This document shows positions 1 through 7,224 of a stretch of 33,803 nucleotides of DNA, in pieces; position 1 is the stretch's first letter, and every line of letters begins with the position of its first letter. Below the pieces are notes generated by a model. That model did not search any database. It was not told where the DNA came from and saw only the letters and a program-made list of their open reading frames with translations. The DNA comes from CAISDA01 sp050258555 (lineage in GTDB: Bacteria; Bacteroidota; Ignavibacteria; UBA10030; UBA8401): the NCBI GenBank assembly GCA_050258555.1, contig JBLMZA010000134.1:1-33803 (forward strand). Direction: 5' to 3'. The position numbers and the translations under genes were made by a program.

Positions 1-2
1 AA

Positions 3-107
3 AATAAAAATAAAGGATTTATTTTATTGGATGATTGTTCAATCCTGGGAAAAAGCGAAGTTATTATTAGTGCCGTAAAGACCGTTATAGATTATCATTA
101 TAAATAA
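3..107 (+). CDS. 3' end of an unidentified AT-rich gene (partial)
   Basis: Reading frame 3 is open from the left edge to a TAA at 105-107 and gives about 34 residues, including the hydrophobic-acidic stretch KGFILLDDCSILG and ending IDYHYK. The LLDD pattern resembles the end of a Rossmann-type strand, as in some sugar-pathway methyltransferases, but the piece is too short to assign. Codon use (TTA, ATA, AAA, AAT) is AT-rich and unlike the GC-rich genes that follow, which would fit a recently acquired gene. Another frame is open for 25 codons (1-78) but reads less like protein. Moderate to low certainty that this is coding. Confidence 0.35.
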   Translation, partial: NKNKGFILLDDCSILGKSEVIISAVKTVIDYHYK

Positions 108-170
108 TTTAAGGGGCATCCAAAATATTTCTGAGAGGTCAGATCGCAATTTTTGCTGTATGAAATCTTT

Positions 171-217
171 AAAATATAAACGGGCAGCCCATTAGGTGGA
201 CTGCCCGTTTATATTTT
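171..217 (-). terminator. Strong intrinsic terminator at the end of the tig-clpP-clpX operon
   Basis: A perfect 17-bp inverted repeat (171-187 against 201-217) encloses a 13-nt loop. The core is CGGGCAG/CTGCCCG and the outer arms are A/T only, so a U-run follows on either strand. It lies 29 bases past the clpX stop codon, and it could also terminate the gene entering from the left, so it is probably bidirectional. Bases 108-170 are AT-rich and show nothing else. Confidence 0.85.
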
Positions 218-245
218 AATTTGCTTGATCGAACCGAGTGAAGCG

Positions 246-1505
246 TCAGGCCGACTTGCGCTCCTCGATCACGTAGATCGGTTCGGCGCCGGCGGTGACC
301 GTGTCCTCGGTGACGACGCATTTGGTGACGTTCGCCTTCGAGGGCAGCTCGTACATGATGTCGGTCATGATGTTCTCGAGGATCGAGCGCAGGGCGCGAG
401 CGCCCGTGCCGCGCTTGATCGCCTTCTTCACGACCGCGCGCAGGGCTTCGGTCTCGAACTCGAGATCCACGCCTTCATACTTCATGAGCTTCTTGTACTG
501 CTTCACCAGCGCGTTCTTCGGCTCGGTCAGAATGCTCAGCATCGCCTCTTCCGAGAGCGACTGGAGCGTGGTGAGCACGGGCAGACGGCCGACAAATTCC
601 GGGATGAGGCCGTACTTCAAAAGATCGTCCGGCTCGACCCGATCGAGATACTCGTCCGTCGACAGGTCCTTCGTGCTCTTGATCTCGGCATCGAAGCCCA
701 TCCGGTTCTGATTGATGCGCTTGGCGATGATCTTGTCCAGACCCTCGAATGCGCCGCCGCAGATGAACAGGATGTTCTTCGTATTGACGTTGATCAACGC
801 CTGCTCGGGATGCTTGCGACCGCCCTTGGGAGGGACGCCGGCGACCGTGCCTTCGAGGATCTTCAGAAGCGCCTGCTGCACGCCTTCGCCCGAAACGTCG
901 CGCGTGATCGACGCGCTGTCGCTCTTGCGCGTGATCTTGTCGATCTCGTCGATGTAGACGATGCCGCGCTCGGCGCGCTCCACGTTGAAGTCGGAATTCT
1001 GCAGGAGATAGACGAGGATCGTCTCCACGTCGTCTCCCACATAGCCCGCCTCGGTCAGCGTGGTGGCGTCGGCGATGGCGAAGGGGACATCGAGGATCTT
1101 CGCCAATGTCTGCGCAAGCAGTGTCTTGCCCGTGCCGGTGGAGCCGATCAGAAGCACGTTGCTTTTTTCGATCTCCACGTCGTCGAACGTGCTCAAATGG
1201 TCCTGCGTGTCGATGCGCTTGTAATGATTGTAGACGGCGACGGAGAGTGTCTTTTTCGCCTCATCCTGGCCGATCACATAATCATCGAGGGCGGCCTTGA
1301 GCTGCATCGGCGTCATTTCCGCCTTCGAGCGGATCTTGCGCGTCTTCACCGAGGCGATGTTGTTGCGGATGATGTCCACCGATGTCGCGATGCACATATC
1401 GCAGATATAGACGTCCGGCCCGGCGATGATGCTCGCCACTTCCTCTGCGCGCCTTCCGCAGAACGAACACTTGATCTTGTCGTCGCTTTTCGTTTTGTGA
1501 CTCAT
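246..1505 (-). CDS. clpX: ATP-dependent Clp protease ATP-binding subunit ClpX
   Basis: AAA+ unfoldase that recognises tagged or misfolded proteins, unfolds them with ATP and feeds them to ClpP in the cytosol. The 419-residue product has the usual length. At the N-terminus is the C4 zinc-binding domain (CSFCGRR, then CDMC about 20 residues later). It is followed by the Walker A GSTGTGKT, the pore loop EAGYVGDD, the Walker B YIDEIDK, a GF loop for ClpP docking (NRMGFDAE), and the sensor-2 segment GTGARALRSI. It is the last gene of the operon, starting 6 bp after the clpP stop. No clear Shine-Dalgarno sequence precedes its ATG, which suggests translational coupling to clpP. All key motifs look intact. 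Confidence 0.98.
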   Translation of the reverse strand: MSHKTKSDDKIKCSFCGRRAEEVASIIAGPDVYICDMCIATSVDIIRNNIASVKTRKIRSKAEMTPMQLKAALDDYVIGQDEAKKTLSVAVYNHYKRIDTQDHLSTFDDVEIEKSNVLLIGSTGTGKTLLAQTLAKILDVPFAIADATTLTEAGYVGDDVETILVYLLQNSDFNVERAERGIVYIDEIDKITRKSDSASITRDVSGEGVQQALLKILEGTVAGVPPKGGRKHPEQALINVNTKNILFICGGAFEGLDKIIAKRINQNRMGFDAEIKSTKDLSTDEYLDRVEPDDLLKYGLIPEFVGRLPVLTTLQSLSEEAMLSILTEPKNALVKQYKKLMKYEGVDLEFETEALRAVVKKAIKRGTGARALRSILENIMTDIMYELPSKANVTKCVVTEDTVTAGAEPIYVIEERKSA

Positions 1506-1511
1506 AGCGTG

Positions 1512-2138
1512 TTATTTTTTTTCTGCAATTTTTTTCGTGAGAATCCCGTCCACGATGCCGTATTCTTTTGCCTGCTCGGCCGACATGTAATAATCGCGGT
1601 CGGTATCCTTCGACACGACCTCGATCGTCTTGCCGGTATGGTAGGCGATGATCTCGTTGAGACGTGCCTTCGTCTTCAGGATCTCTTCAGCCTGGATGCT
1701 GATGTCCGACGCCGTGCCCTGCGCGCCGCCCCAGGGCTGGTGGATCATGATGCGGGCGTTCGGCAGCGCCTTGCGCTTTCCCTTCGCGCCCGCAAGCAGA
1801 AGCATCGCTCCCATGCTGGCGGCCATGCCGACGCAGATCGTCGAGACATCGGGACGGATGTACTGCATCGTGTCGTAGATCGCGAGTCCGGCCGACACCG
1901 ATCCGCCGGGCGAATTGATGTAGAGATGTATGTCCTTGTCCGGATCTTCCGATTCCAGAAAGAGCATCTGCGCCACGGCAAGGCTGGCGACGGTGTCGTC
2001 GATCGCCGTGCCGAGGAATACGATGCGTTCCTTGAGCAGACGCGAGAAGATGTCGTATGCGCGTTCGCCGCGGCTGGTCTGTTCAACCACCATCGGCACC
2101 AGCTGATTGTAGAGCTCGTACGGTTTGGTTGTCTGCAT
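1512..2138 (-). CDS. clpP: ATP-dependent Clp protease proteolytic subunit ClpP
   Basis: Serine protease that forms the double-heptamer barrel which degrades proteins delivered by ClpX. With the start chosen here (208 residues) the catalytic triad is Ser108 in GMAASMGAM, His133 in RIMIHQPWGG, and Asp182 in DTDRDYYM; the spacings match the well-studied enzymes. The chosen ATG at 2138 has AAAGGA nine bases upstream. An ATG six codons earlier (2156) is also possible and lies four bases after the tig stop, but it has a weaker ribosome site. Middle gene of tig-clpP-clpX, the classic order in which chaperone and protease are co-expressed. Confidence 0.98.
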   Translation of the reverse strand: MQTTKPYELYNQLVPMVVEQTSRGERAYDIFSRLLKERIVFLGTAIDDTVASLAVAQMLFLESEDPDKDIHLYINSPGGSVSAGLAIYDTMQYIRPDVSTICVGMAASMGAMLLLAGAKGKRKALPNARIMIHQPWGGAQGTASDISIQAEEILKTKARLNEIIAYHTGKTIEVVSKDTDRDYYMSAEQAKEYGIVDGILTKKIAEKK

Positions 2139-2160
2139 GCTCACGGGTCCTTTCATTGGT

Positions 2161-3438
2161 TCAAGCCTGCGCCGCCGGCGCGGGCTTCGTGGTGATCACG
2201 GCGCTTTCCTTGATGAGCTTCATCAGTTTGTCCGAAAGTATCTTTTCCGAGACGGTATCCGACTCCTTGTAATACTTCATGAGGCGGTCCTTGTCGATGC
2301 CCGACTTCGGCGCCATCTCTTCGGCGAGCTTCTCAACGTCCTCGTCGGTCACTTCGAGCTTCTCCTTGGCCAGGAGCGCCTCGCGGATGAGCATCCACTT
2401 GGCTTCCCATTCGGCGCCTTCGCGGTAGGTGTCGCGGTACTTCTTCACGTCGAATCCGCGCGGCAGCTCCTTGCCCGGCTGCTGTGCCTTCACATCTTCA
2501 ATATAGGCATCAAGTACGCTTTCCACAAGCGACTGCGGAACGGTGAACGTGTAGGGCTCGACGATCTTCTTCAGCAGCTCCGACTCGACGGCCTTCTCGT
2601 TGCGCTCGCTGTAGTATTTCTCGAGGCTCTCGCGCAGGTCCTTCGTGTATTCGTCGATCGTCTTGAAGCGTTCGTAGCTGGCCTTCGAGGCGAATTCGTC
2701 GTTGAGTTCGGGAAGCACGGGCTTCTCGATCTTCTTCACCGCGAGCTTCAGATGCACCTTGTGCGTATGATCGCCGTGCGCATGCTCGAGCTCGACGTCG
2801 GCCGTCTGGCCGATCGGCGTGGTCTTCAGCGCCGCAACGATTTCCTTTTCGAGCGAGGGCTCATAGATGGGGAAGCGGACGTCCTTGCGCGAATGGGCGG
2901 GAATCACATTGCCCTTTTCGTCGTATTCTTCGGTGTCGGCCGTCACAATGTATTCGTCGCCGGCGTCGATCTTCTGGACTTCCTCGTAGGAGGCGAAATA
3001 CCGGCTGCGGTGCTGCAGTTCCTTCTGATAGGCGTCCTCGTCGAAGGCGATCACTTCGGCTTCGACCTTCGTGCCGCGGAAATCCTTCGGCTCGACGACG
3101 GGCTTTGTTTCATACTTGATCGTGAATGAGAGCGGCGTACCGGGTTTGAATTTCAGGTCCGTCATGACCGGAGCGCCGATCGGGTTGATGTTGCGCTCCT
3201 TCAATTCATTCTTAAAAACCTCGTTGGTGAGATCATCGACTGCGCGGTACTCGATCTCCTCTCCGAACAGCTTCTTGACCATCGGCAGGGGAACCTTGCC
3301 CTTCCTGAATCCCTTGATCTCGATCATCGGGACGGCTTCTCTGTAGGCTTTGTCGAAATGGGGCGTGAGGTCTTCCACGCTCATGGAACAGGTGAGTTCG
3401 CTTGTGCAGTCGTTGAGGTTTTTGATGGATACTTCCAC
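2161..3438 (-). CDS. tig: Trigger factor (ribosome-associated chaperone and prolyl isomerase)
   Basis: Binds nascent chains at the ribosome exit tunnel and helps them fold. The ribosome-docking signature GFRKGKVP sits at residues 43-50, the FKBP-type prolyl isomerase domain at about 158-238, and the helical C-terminal chaperone domain after that, ending in an Ala/Pro tail. The start is a GTG at 3438 (VEVSIKN) with AAAGGAG six bases upstream. The upstream in-frame ATG at 3510 would add 24 residues across the promoter and is unlikely. An unusual cluster of five histidines lies at 219-229 inside the FKBP domain. First gene of the operon, with a good promoter upstream. Confidence 0.96.
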   Translation of the reverse strand: MEVSIKNLNDCTSELTCSMSVEDLTPHFDKAYREAVPMIEIKGFRKGKVPLPMVKKLFGEEIEYRAVDDLTNEVFKNELKERNINPIGAPVMTDLKFKPGTPLSFTIKYETKPVVEPKDFRGTKVEAEVIAFDEDAYQKELQHRSRYFASYEEVQKIDAGDEYIVTADTEEYDEKGNVIPAHSRKDVRFPIYEPSLEKEIVAALKTTPIGQTADVELEHAHGDHTHKVHLKLAVKKIEKPVLPELNDEFASKASYERFKTIDEYTKDLRESLEKYYSERNEKAVESELLKKIVEPYTFTVPQSLVESVLDAYIEDVKAQQPGKELPRGFDVKKYRDTYREGAEWEAKWMLIREALLAKEKLEVTDEDVEKLAEEMAPKSGIDKDRLMKYYKESDTVSEKILSDKLMKLIKESAVITTKPAPAAQA

Positions 3439-3482
3439 TACATTCTCCTTTGGGTTGGATTGGAAAGGTGTTTTGCTTCTTA

Positions 3483-3511
3483 AAATACGAAAAAAAGACG
3501 GTATAATCAAC
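3483..3511 (-). promoter_or_regulatory. Candidate sigma70-type promoter of tig-clpP-clpX
   Basis: On the minus strand, TTGATT (complement of 3506-3511), a 17-bp spacer and TATTTT (complement of 3483-3488) lie about 45 bases upstream of the tig GTG. Spacing is ideal. Assigned by eye only. Confidence 0.5.
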
Positions 3512-3545
3512 GCATGGAAGGTTCTTTTCGCCCGCGGTACGGCTC

Positions 3546-3574
3546 TTGCCGTTCGCCGAACTTTCGCGTATATT
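3546..3574 (+). promoter_or_regulatory. Candidate promoter of the M14 carboxypeptidase gene
   Basis: TTGCCG (3546-3551), a 17-bp spacer and TATATT (3569-3574) precede the carboxypeptidase start by about 50 bases. It faces away from the tig promoter, so the 184-bp gap is a divergent promoter region. Confidence 0.45.
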
Positions 3575-3622
3575 TAAAAAATTTTGCACCCCTCGTCCAT
3601 ACGCAAAAGGAGACACGGCACT

Positions 3623-4849
3623 ATGCTTAAAAGAGTCTCGCTCCTTCTCACATTCATAGTATTAACGATGAAAAGCTCATCACAAGTTCCTTTCCAGCAG
3701 CATCTTTTCGACACCTACGACACCTATTCCGTCTCCGAAATTCAATCGAAGCGCATCTCACATGCGGAGCTCATGCGCCATATCGAGGGCTTCCAGCGCT
3801 CGATGCCGGACCTGCTCCAAGTCGAAGAGGTCGGGCGTTCGGGCGAAGGCCGTGCGCTCAAGCTTCTGAAGCTCGGCACGGGGACAACGAAGGTCTTTTT
3901 GTGGTCGCAGATGCACGGCGATGAGCCCACGGCGACGATGGCGCTCATCGATATGCTCGCCTATATCCGCGCCAACCGCGAGACGCCCGAAATCAAATCG
4001 ATGCTCGAGGGCGTGACCATCCTCATTCTGCCCATGGTCAATCCGGACGGCGCCGAGCGCTTCCAGCGCCGCACGGCCGCCGGCATCGACATGAACCGCG
4101 ATGCGGCCCGGCTTCAGACTCCGGAAGCGCGCGCGCTCAAGGCGGTGCGCGACCGCTACAATCCCGAAATCGGCTTCAACCTCCACGATCAGGAGCCGCG
4201 CTATACGGTCGGCACAAGCGGCAAGGTCGCCACGATCGCGCTTCTGGCTCCGGCCTACGATCATGCCAAAACGGATAACGCCGTGCGTCTCCGCGCAAAG
4301 AAAGTGGCCGCGACGCTCGTCGGCATCTTCTCGCCCTACATCGACGGCCATATCTCGCGCTATGACGACACGTACGAGCCGCGCGCCTTCGGGGACAATA
4401 TACAGGGATGGGGAACGAGCACCGTTCTGATCGAATCGGGCGGGTGGAAGGACGATCCGCAGAAGATGTACATCCGGCGGATCAACTGCGTGGCATTTTT
4501 GTCGATTCTGCAGGCGATCGCCTCCGGCGAATACGAGAAGGCCGATATCGCCCGGTATGAATCGCTGCAGGAGAATACGCGCAATCTCTACGATATGATC
4601 GTCGAGAAGGTGACGCTGAAGTTTGCCAACGGCATGCAGCCCATTGTCGCCGATCTCGGCATCAATGTCGAGGAATCGCGGCGCACCGGCACCGTCAAGC
4701 GTGTGGCGCGCATCACCGATCTCGGGGACCTGAGCACATACAGCACGTTCGAACGCGTGGACGGCGAAGGCGTGACGCTCGATGCCTCGGCCGTCAGGCT
4801 GGAGAGCATCGTCGACCTCGATTCGCTGCGCGCGCTCCTGGTCAAATAA
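3623..4849 (+). CDS. Secreted M14-family zinc carboxypeptidase
   Basis: Predicted exported metallopeptidase that trims C-terminal residues or similar amide substrates. The 408-residue product starts with a signal peptide (LKR followed by a hydrophobic stretch to about residue 20). The M14 zinc ligands are His98 and Glu101 (MHGDE) and His188 (NLHDQ), with the catalytic base Glu271 in LIESGGW. The MNRD segment matches the usual substrate-binding region. The peptidase domain ends near residue 300; the remaining 100 residues are a C-terminal extension I cannot name. Start chosen at the ATG with AAAAGGAGA upstream; a TTG 39 bases earlier is less likely. Its last 8 bases overlap the end of tmk on the other strand. 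Exact substrate unknown. Confidence 0.9.
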   Translation: MLKRVSLLLTFIVLTMKSSSQVPFQQHLFDTYDTYSVSEIQSKRISHAELMRHIEGFQRSMPDLLQVEEVGRSGEGRALKLLKLGTGTTKVFLWSQMHGDEPTATMALIDMLAYIRANRETPEIKSMLEGVTILILPMVNPDGAERFQRRTAAGIDMNRDAARLQTPEARALKAVRDRYNPEIGFNLHDQEPRYTVGTSGKVATIALLAPAYDHAKTDNAVRLRAKKVAATLVGIFSPYIDGHISRYDDTYEPRAFGDNIQGWGTSTVLIESGGWKDDPQKMYIRRINCVAFLSILQAIASGEYEKADIARYESLQENTRNLYDMIVEKVTLKFANGMQPIVADLGINVEESRRTGTVKRVARITDLGDLSTYSTFERVDGEGVTLDASAVRLESIVDLDSLRALLVK

Positions 4850-5453
4850 GCGCCGAAACGGCGCGCCAGATTTCATCGTGGATCGTCTCGAGGGACTGTG
4901 CGCCGTCGATGACGATGAAGCGTGCAGGCTCGGCAGAGGCCATCTCCAGATAGCCGCGCCGGACCTTTTCATAAAACTCGCGGCCGCTCAGTTCCATCCT
5001 GTCGGCATCGGCGCCTGCCTGATGTTTGCGGCGGGCAAGCTCGTCAAGTTCCAGATCGATGAAGAACGTCACACGGGGCATGACGCCCTGCGTGGCCGCC
5101 CGATTGATCGAGCGGATCGCTTCCATCGACAGCCCGCGGCCGTATCCCTGATAGGCGGTCGTCGAATCGACGTAGCGGTCGGCAAGCACGACCTTCCGGT
5201 CCGCCAGCGCCGGGCGGATCACTTCGGAGACAACCTGGGCGCGCGCCGCCGAAAAAAGGAAGAGCTCGGTTGTTTCATCCATGCCAAGATGCTTCTTATC
5301 GAGCAGGATCTCACGGATTTTCTCCGAGATGGCCGTGCCTCCGGGTTCGCGAAGGAAGACGACATCGTGTCCCGATGCGGAGAGCCGTTCGGAAAGGAGG
5401 GTGATCTGCGTCGTCTTGCCGGAGCCGTCGAGGCCTTCAAATGAAATGAACAT
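4842..5453 (-). CDS. tmk: Thymidylate kinase
   Basis: Phosphorylates dTMP to dTDP for DNA synthesis in the cytosol. At 203 residues it has the normal length. Visible motifs are the P-loop GLDGSGKTT at residues 7-15, the DR(Y/H) segment DRYVDSTTAYQGYGRG, and the preceding LFLFSAARAQ helix that carries the substrate-binding arginine. It is transcribed alone on the minus strand from its own candidate promoter and ends tail-to-tail with the carboxypeptidase gene, overlapping by 8 bp. No sign of damage. Confidence 0.97.
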   Translation of the reverse strand: MFISFEGLDGSGKTTQITLLSERLSASGHDVVFLREPGGTAISEKIREILLDKKHLGMDETTELFLFSAARAQVVSEVIRPALADRKVVLADRYVDSTTAYQGYGRGLSMEAIRSINRAATQGVMPRVTFFIDLELDELARRKHQAGADADRMELSGREFYEKVRRGYLEMASAEPARFIVIDGAQSLETIHDEIWRAVSALI

Positions 5454-5507
5454 CAGGGGTTCCTGTCGGAAAAAAAAGACTGTGTCGGATGCGTTTCAAA
5501 GTGTCCT

Positions 5508-5536
5508 ATGGTACAGAATTTTGTGCGCCGATGCAA
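5508..5536 (-). promoter_or_regulatory. Candidate promoter of tmk
   Basis: Minus-strand TTGCAT (complement of 5531-5536), 17-bp spacer and TACCAT (complement of 5508-5513), about 55 bases upstream of the tmk ATG. The -10 is imperfect. Confidence 0.4.
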
Positions 5537-5562
5537 GACCGGCCGATCGGCACCCAACCGTG

Positions 5563-5591
5563 TTGATTTTTTTCCGCATTGTTGGTATACT
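5563..5591 (+). promoter_or_regulatory. Strong candidate promoter of the Yip1-like gene
   Basis: TTGATT (5563-5568), exactly 17 bp, then TATACT (5586-5591), close to the sigma70 consensus. The gene starts 43 bases further on with AGGAGG upstream of its ATG. Confidence 0.6.
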
Positions 5592-5633
5592 TCCACCGGG
5601 TTTACACCACTTTTTCACACACAGGAGGTCATC

Positions 5634-6392
5634 ATGGAAACTGCAACGAATGTAACGCCTCAGACAGAGGAAATGTCGGCGACTGACAAGATCGTCAATG
5701 TGATTTCGGCGCCCGGCGATCTTTTCACCTATGTTGCACATGAAGGCAAGAAATCCTCGAACTATACGATTCCCCTCCTTCTTTCGATCATCGTGAGCGT
5801 GCTCTTCATGTTTGTCGTCTTCTCGCAGCCGGCGATCAAGGAACAGATGAGCGCGCAGCAGGACAAGGCGCTTCAGCAGCGCGTGGAGGAGGGAAAGATG
5901 ACCGCCGAGCAGTACGAGCGCGCCAAGGAGATGACGCCCGGCGCCGGTTCGCCCGTCTTCCTGATCTTCGGATCGGTCGGCATCGTGGTCGTGACACTGG
6001 TGATGCTCTTCGGTTCATCGCTTGCCTACTGGCTCGTCGGCAAATACGCGTTCAAGGCATCCGTGCCGTATGGAAAAGTTGTGGAAGTTTCCGGTCTTTC
6101 GATGTATATTATGATCATCGGTACTGTCCTCACAATGATCATCGCGATTGCCATGGGTTCTGTTCACGCGGGACCGCACCTGGGACTCCTGCTCGGCAAC
6201 TCGTTCGATCCGATGAACAAGCTGCACAAGGTGCTGGCGAACATCAATTTTGTGACGATCTGGTATCTGGTCGTTGTGGCGATCGGCCTTTCGAAGCTCT
6301 TTGCGGTGCAGCAGGCGAAAACGTTTCTTGCTGTCGGCATCTTGTGGATTCTGTATATCGCTGCGACCGTCGGCTTCTCTTTCGGCGGGTAA
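5634..6392 (+). CDS. Yip1-domain integral membrane protein
   Basis: 252-residue inner-membrane protein of the Yip1/DUF1282-like group, whose bacterial members have no settled function. The N-terminus reads as the family pattern (DKIVNVISAPGDLFTYVA), followed by five predicted membrane helices at about 46-66, 107-132, 152-176, 203-223 and 229-249. Between the first two helices lies a charged, probably helical stretch (residues 68-100) rich in Gln, Glu and Lys. The start is the ATG with AGGAGG six bases upstream; the open frame extends 42 codons further but crosses the promoter. The small secreted-protein gene follows after 20 bp and may be co-transcribed. Confidence 0.8.
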   Translation: METATNVTPQTEEMSATDKIVNVISAPGDLFTYVAHEGKKSSNYTIPLLLSIIVSVLFMFVVFSQPAIKEQMSAQQDKALQQRVEEGKMTAEQYERAKEMTPGAGSPVFLIFGSVGIVVVTLVMLFGSSLAYWLVGKYAFKASVPYGKVVEVSGLSMYIMIIGTVLTMIIAIAMGSVHAGPHLGLLLGNSFDPMNKLHKVLANINFVTIWYLVVVAIGLSKLFAVQQAKTFLAVGILWILYIAATVGFSFGG

Positions 6393-6412
6393 TATTGTTT
6401 TTCGTTCTCCAC

Positions 6413-7213
6413 ATGAAAAAATTTTTCTTCGTCTGCGCGCTTGCTTTCTGCTCGACGCTCCTCACTGCTCAGGAGCGGTTCTTTCTCTACGGCAAAATTC
6501 TCGGCGCCGACGGAACTCCGGTTCCGTCGGCGCAGGTTTCTCTTTCCACGGTGCTCGGCCGGCAGCCGCTTGCATCGGCGCAGGCGGGCGCGGACGGCAG
6601 CTTCCGGCTCATCGTCTCGCAGCCCGATCTGGCGATGCTGACATTCGCCGCGCCGCTCCATGACTCTCTTTCGATTCCTCTGCTTCTGACCACCGTCCAG
6701 CGCACGATGAGCGTCACGATCAAGCTCGCAGGGGGAAGCTTGTCGGATTCCTCCGCCGGCGCCATGAAGGCGCCCGGCGTCTCCTCGCTGCATATGAGGG
6801 ATGAAAATACCGAACTCGGCATCGCCGAACGGCTCATGATCGCGCTTATCGAAGAAAAGCGGCTCGATGCCCAGGGCATGATCTTCACGCCGGGCCGAGG
6901 CGCACAGCGGCGCGATCCCGACAGCCTTCTTGCCGTTCTTTCCTCCCGCATCCAGAAGGAGGATAATCCGATGCACCGCGAACTGTTCCTCTTCCGCTAC
7001 CTCCAGGTCTGCACCAACGCCCGTCGCACCGGCAGCCCCGCCGTTCTCGCGATGGCCGCGAAGTACATCGAAGCCGATTCGCCCTTCTGGACGCTCGTGC
7101 CCGAACTCCTGGCGGCCTTTCCCGCTTCTTCCGGCGCCGGAGCATACCGGCAGATGGTCAGGACCCGCACTTCGGATGGTGAATTGAAAACGTGGATCGA
7201 TACGCAGCACTGA
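6413..7213 (+). CDS. Secreted protein with an N-terminal carboxypeptidase-regulatory-like domain
   Basis: 266 residues. A clear signal peptide (MKK, hydrophobic core, LLTAQ) should be cut near residue 19. The next 80 residues resemble a carboxypeptidase-regulatory-like beta-sandwich: LYGKILGADGTPVPSAQVSLS, later GADGSFRL. The rest is helical and I do not recognise it. In related bacteria such N-terminal domains often precede thioredoxin-like or TonB-linked receptor domains, but neither is present here. No good Shine-Dalgarno sequence precedes the ATG, 20 bp after the Yip1-like gene, so coupling to that gene is possible. Function unknown. Confidence 0.72.
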   Translation: MKKFFFVCALAFCSTLLTAQERFFLYGKILGADGTPVPSAQVSLSTVLGRQPLASAQAGADGSFRLIVSQPDLAMLTFAAPLHDSLSIPLLLTTVQRTMSVTIKLAGGSLSDSSAGAMKAPGVSSLHMRDENTELGIAERLMIALIEEKRLDAQGMIFTPGRGAQRRDPDSLLAVLSSRIQKEDNPMHRELFLFRYLQVCTNARRTGSPAVLAMAAKYIEADSPFWTLVPELLAAFPASSGAGAYRQMVRTRTSDGELKTWIDTQH

Positions 7214-7224
7214 CCGAGGCGGCC

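Noticed and set aside
225..2195. A 656-codon plus-strand open frame opposite clpX and clpP
   Set aside because: Antisense shadow of two unmistakable genes with intact motifs; no ribosome site or family resemblance.
7214..7224. Terminator between the converging secreted-protein gene and priA
   Set aside because: Only 11 bases separate the stops and no hairpin with a U-run is visible.
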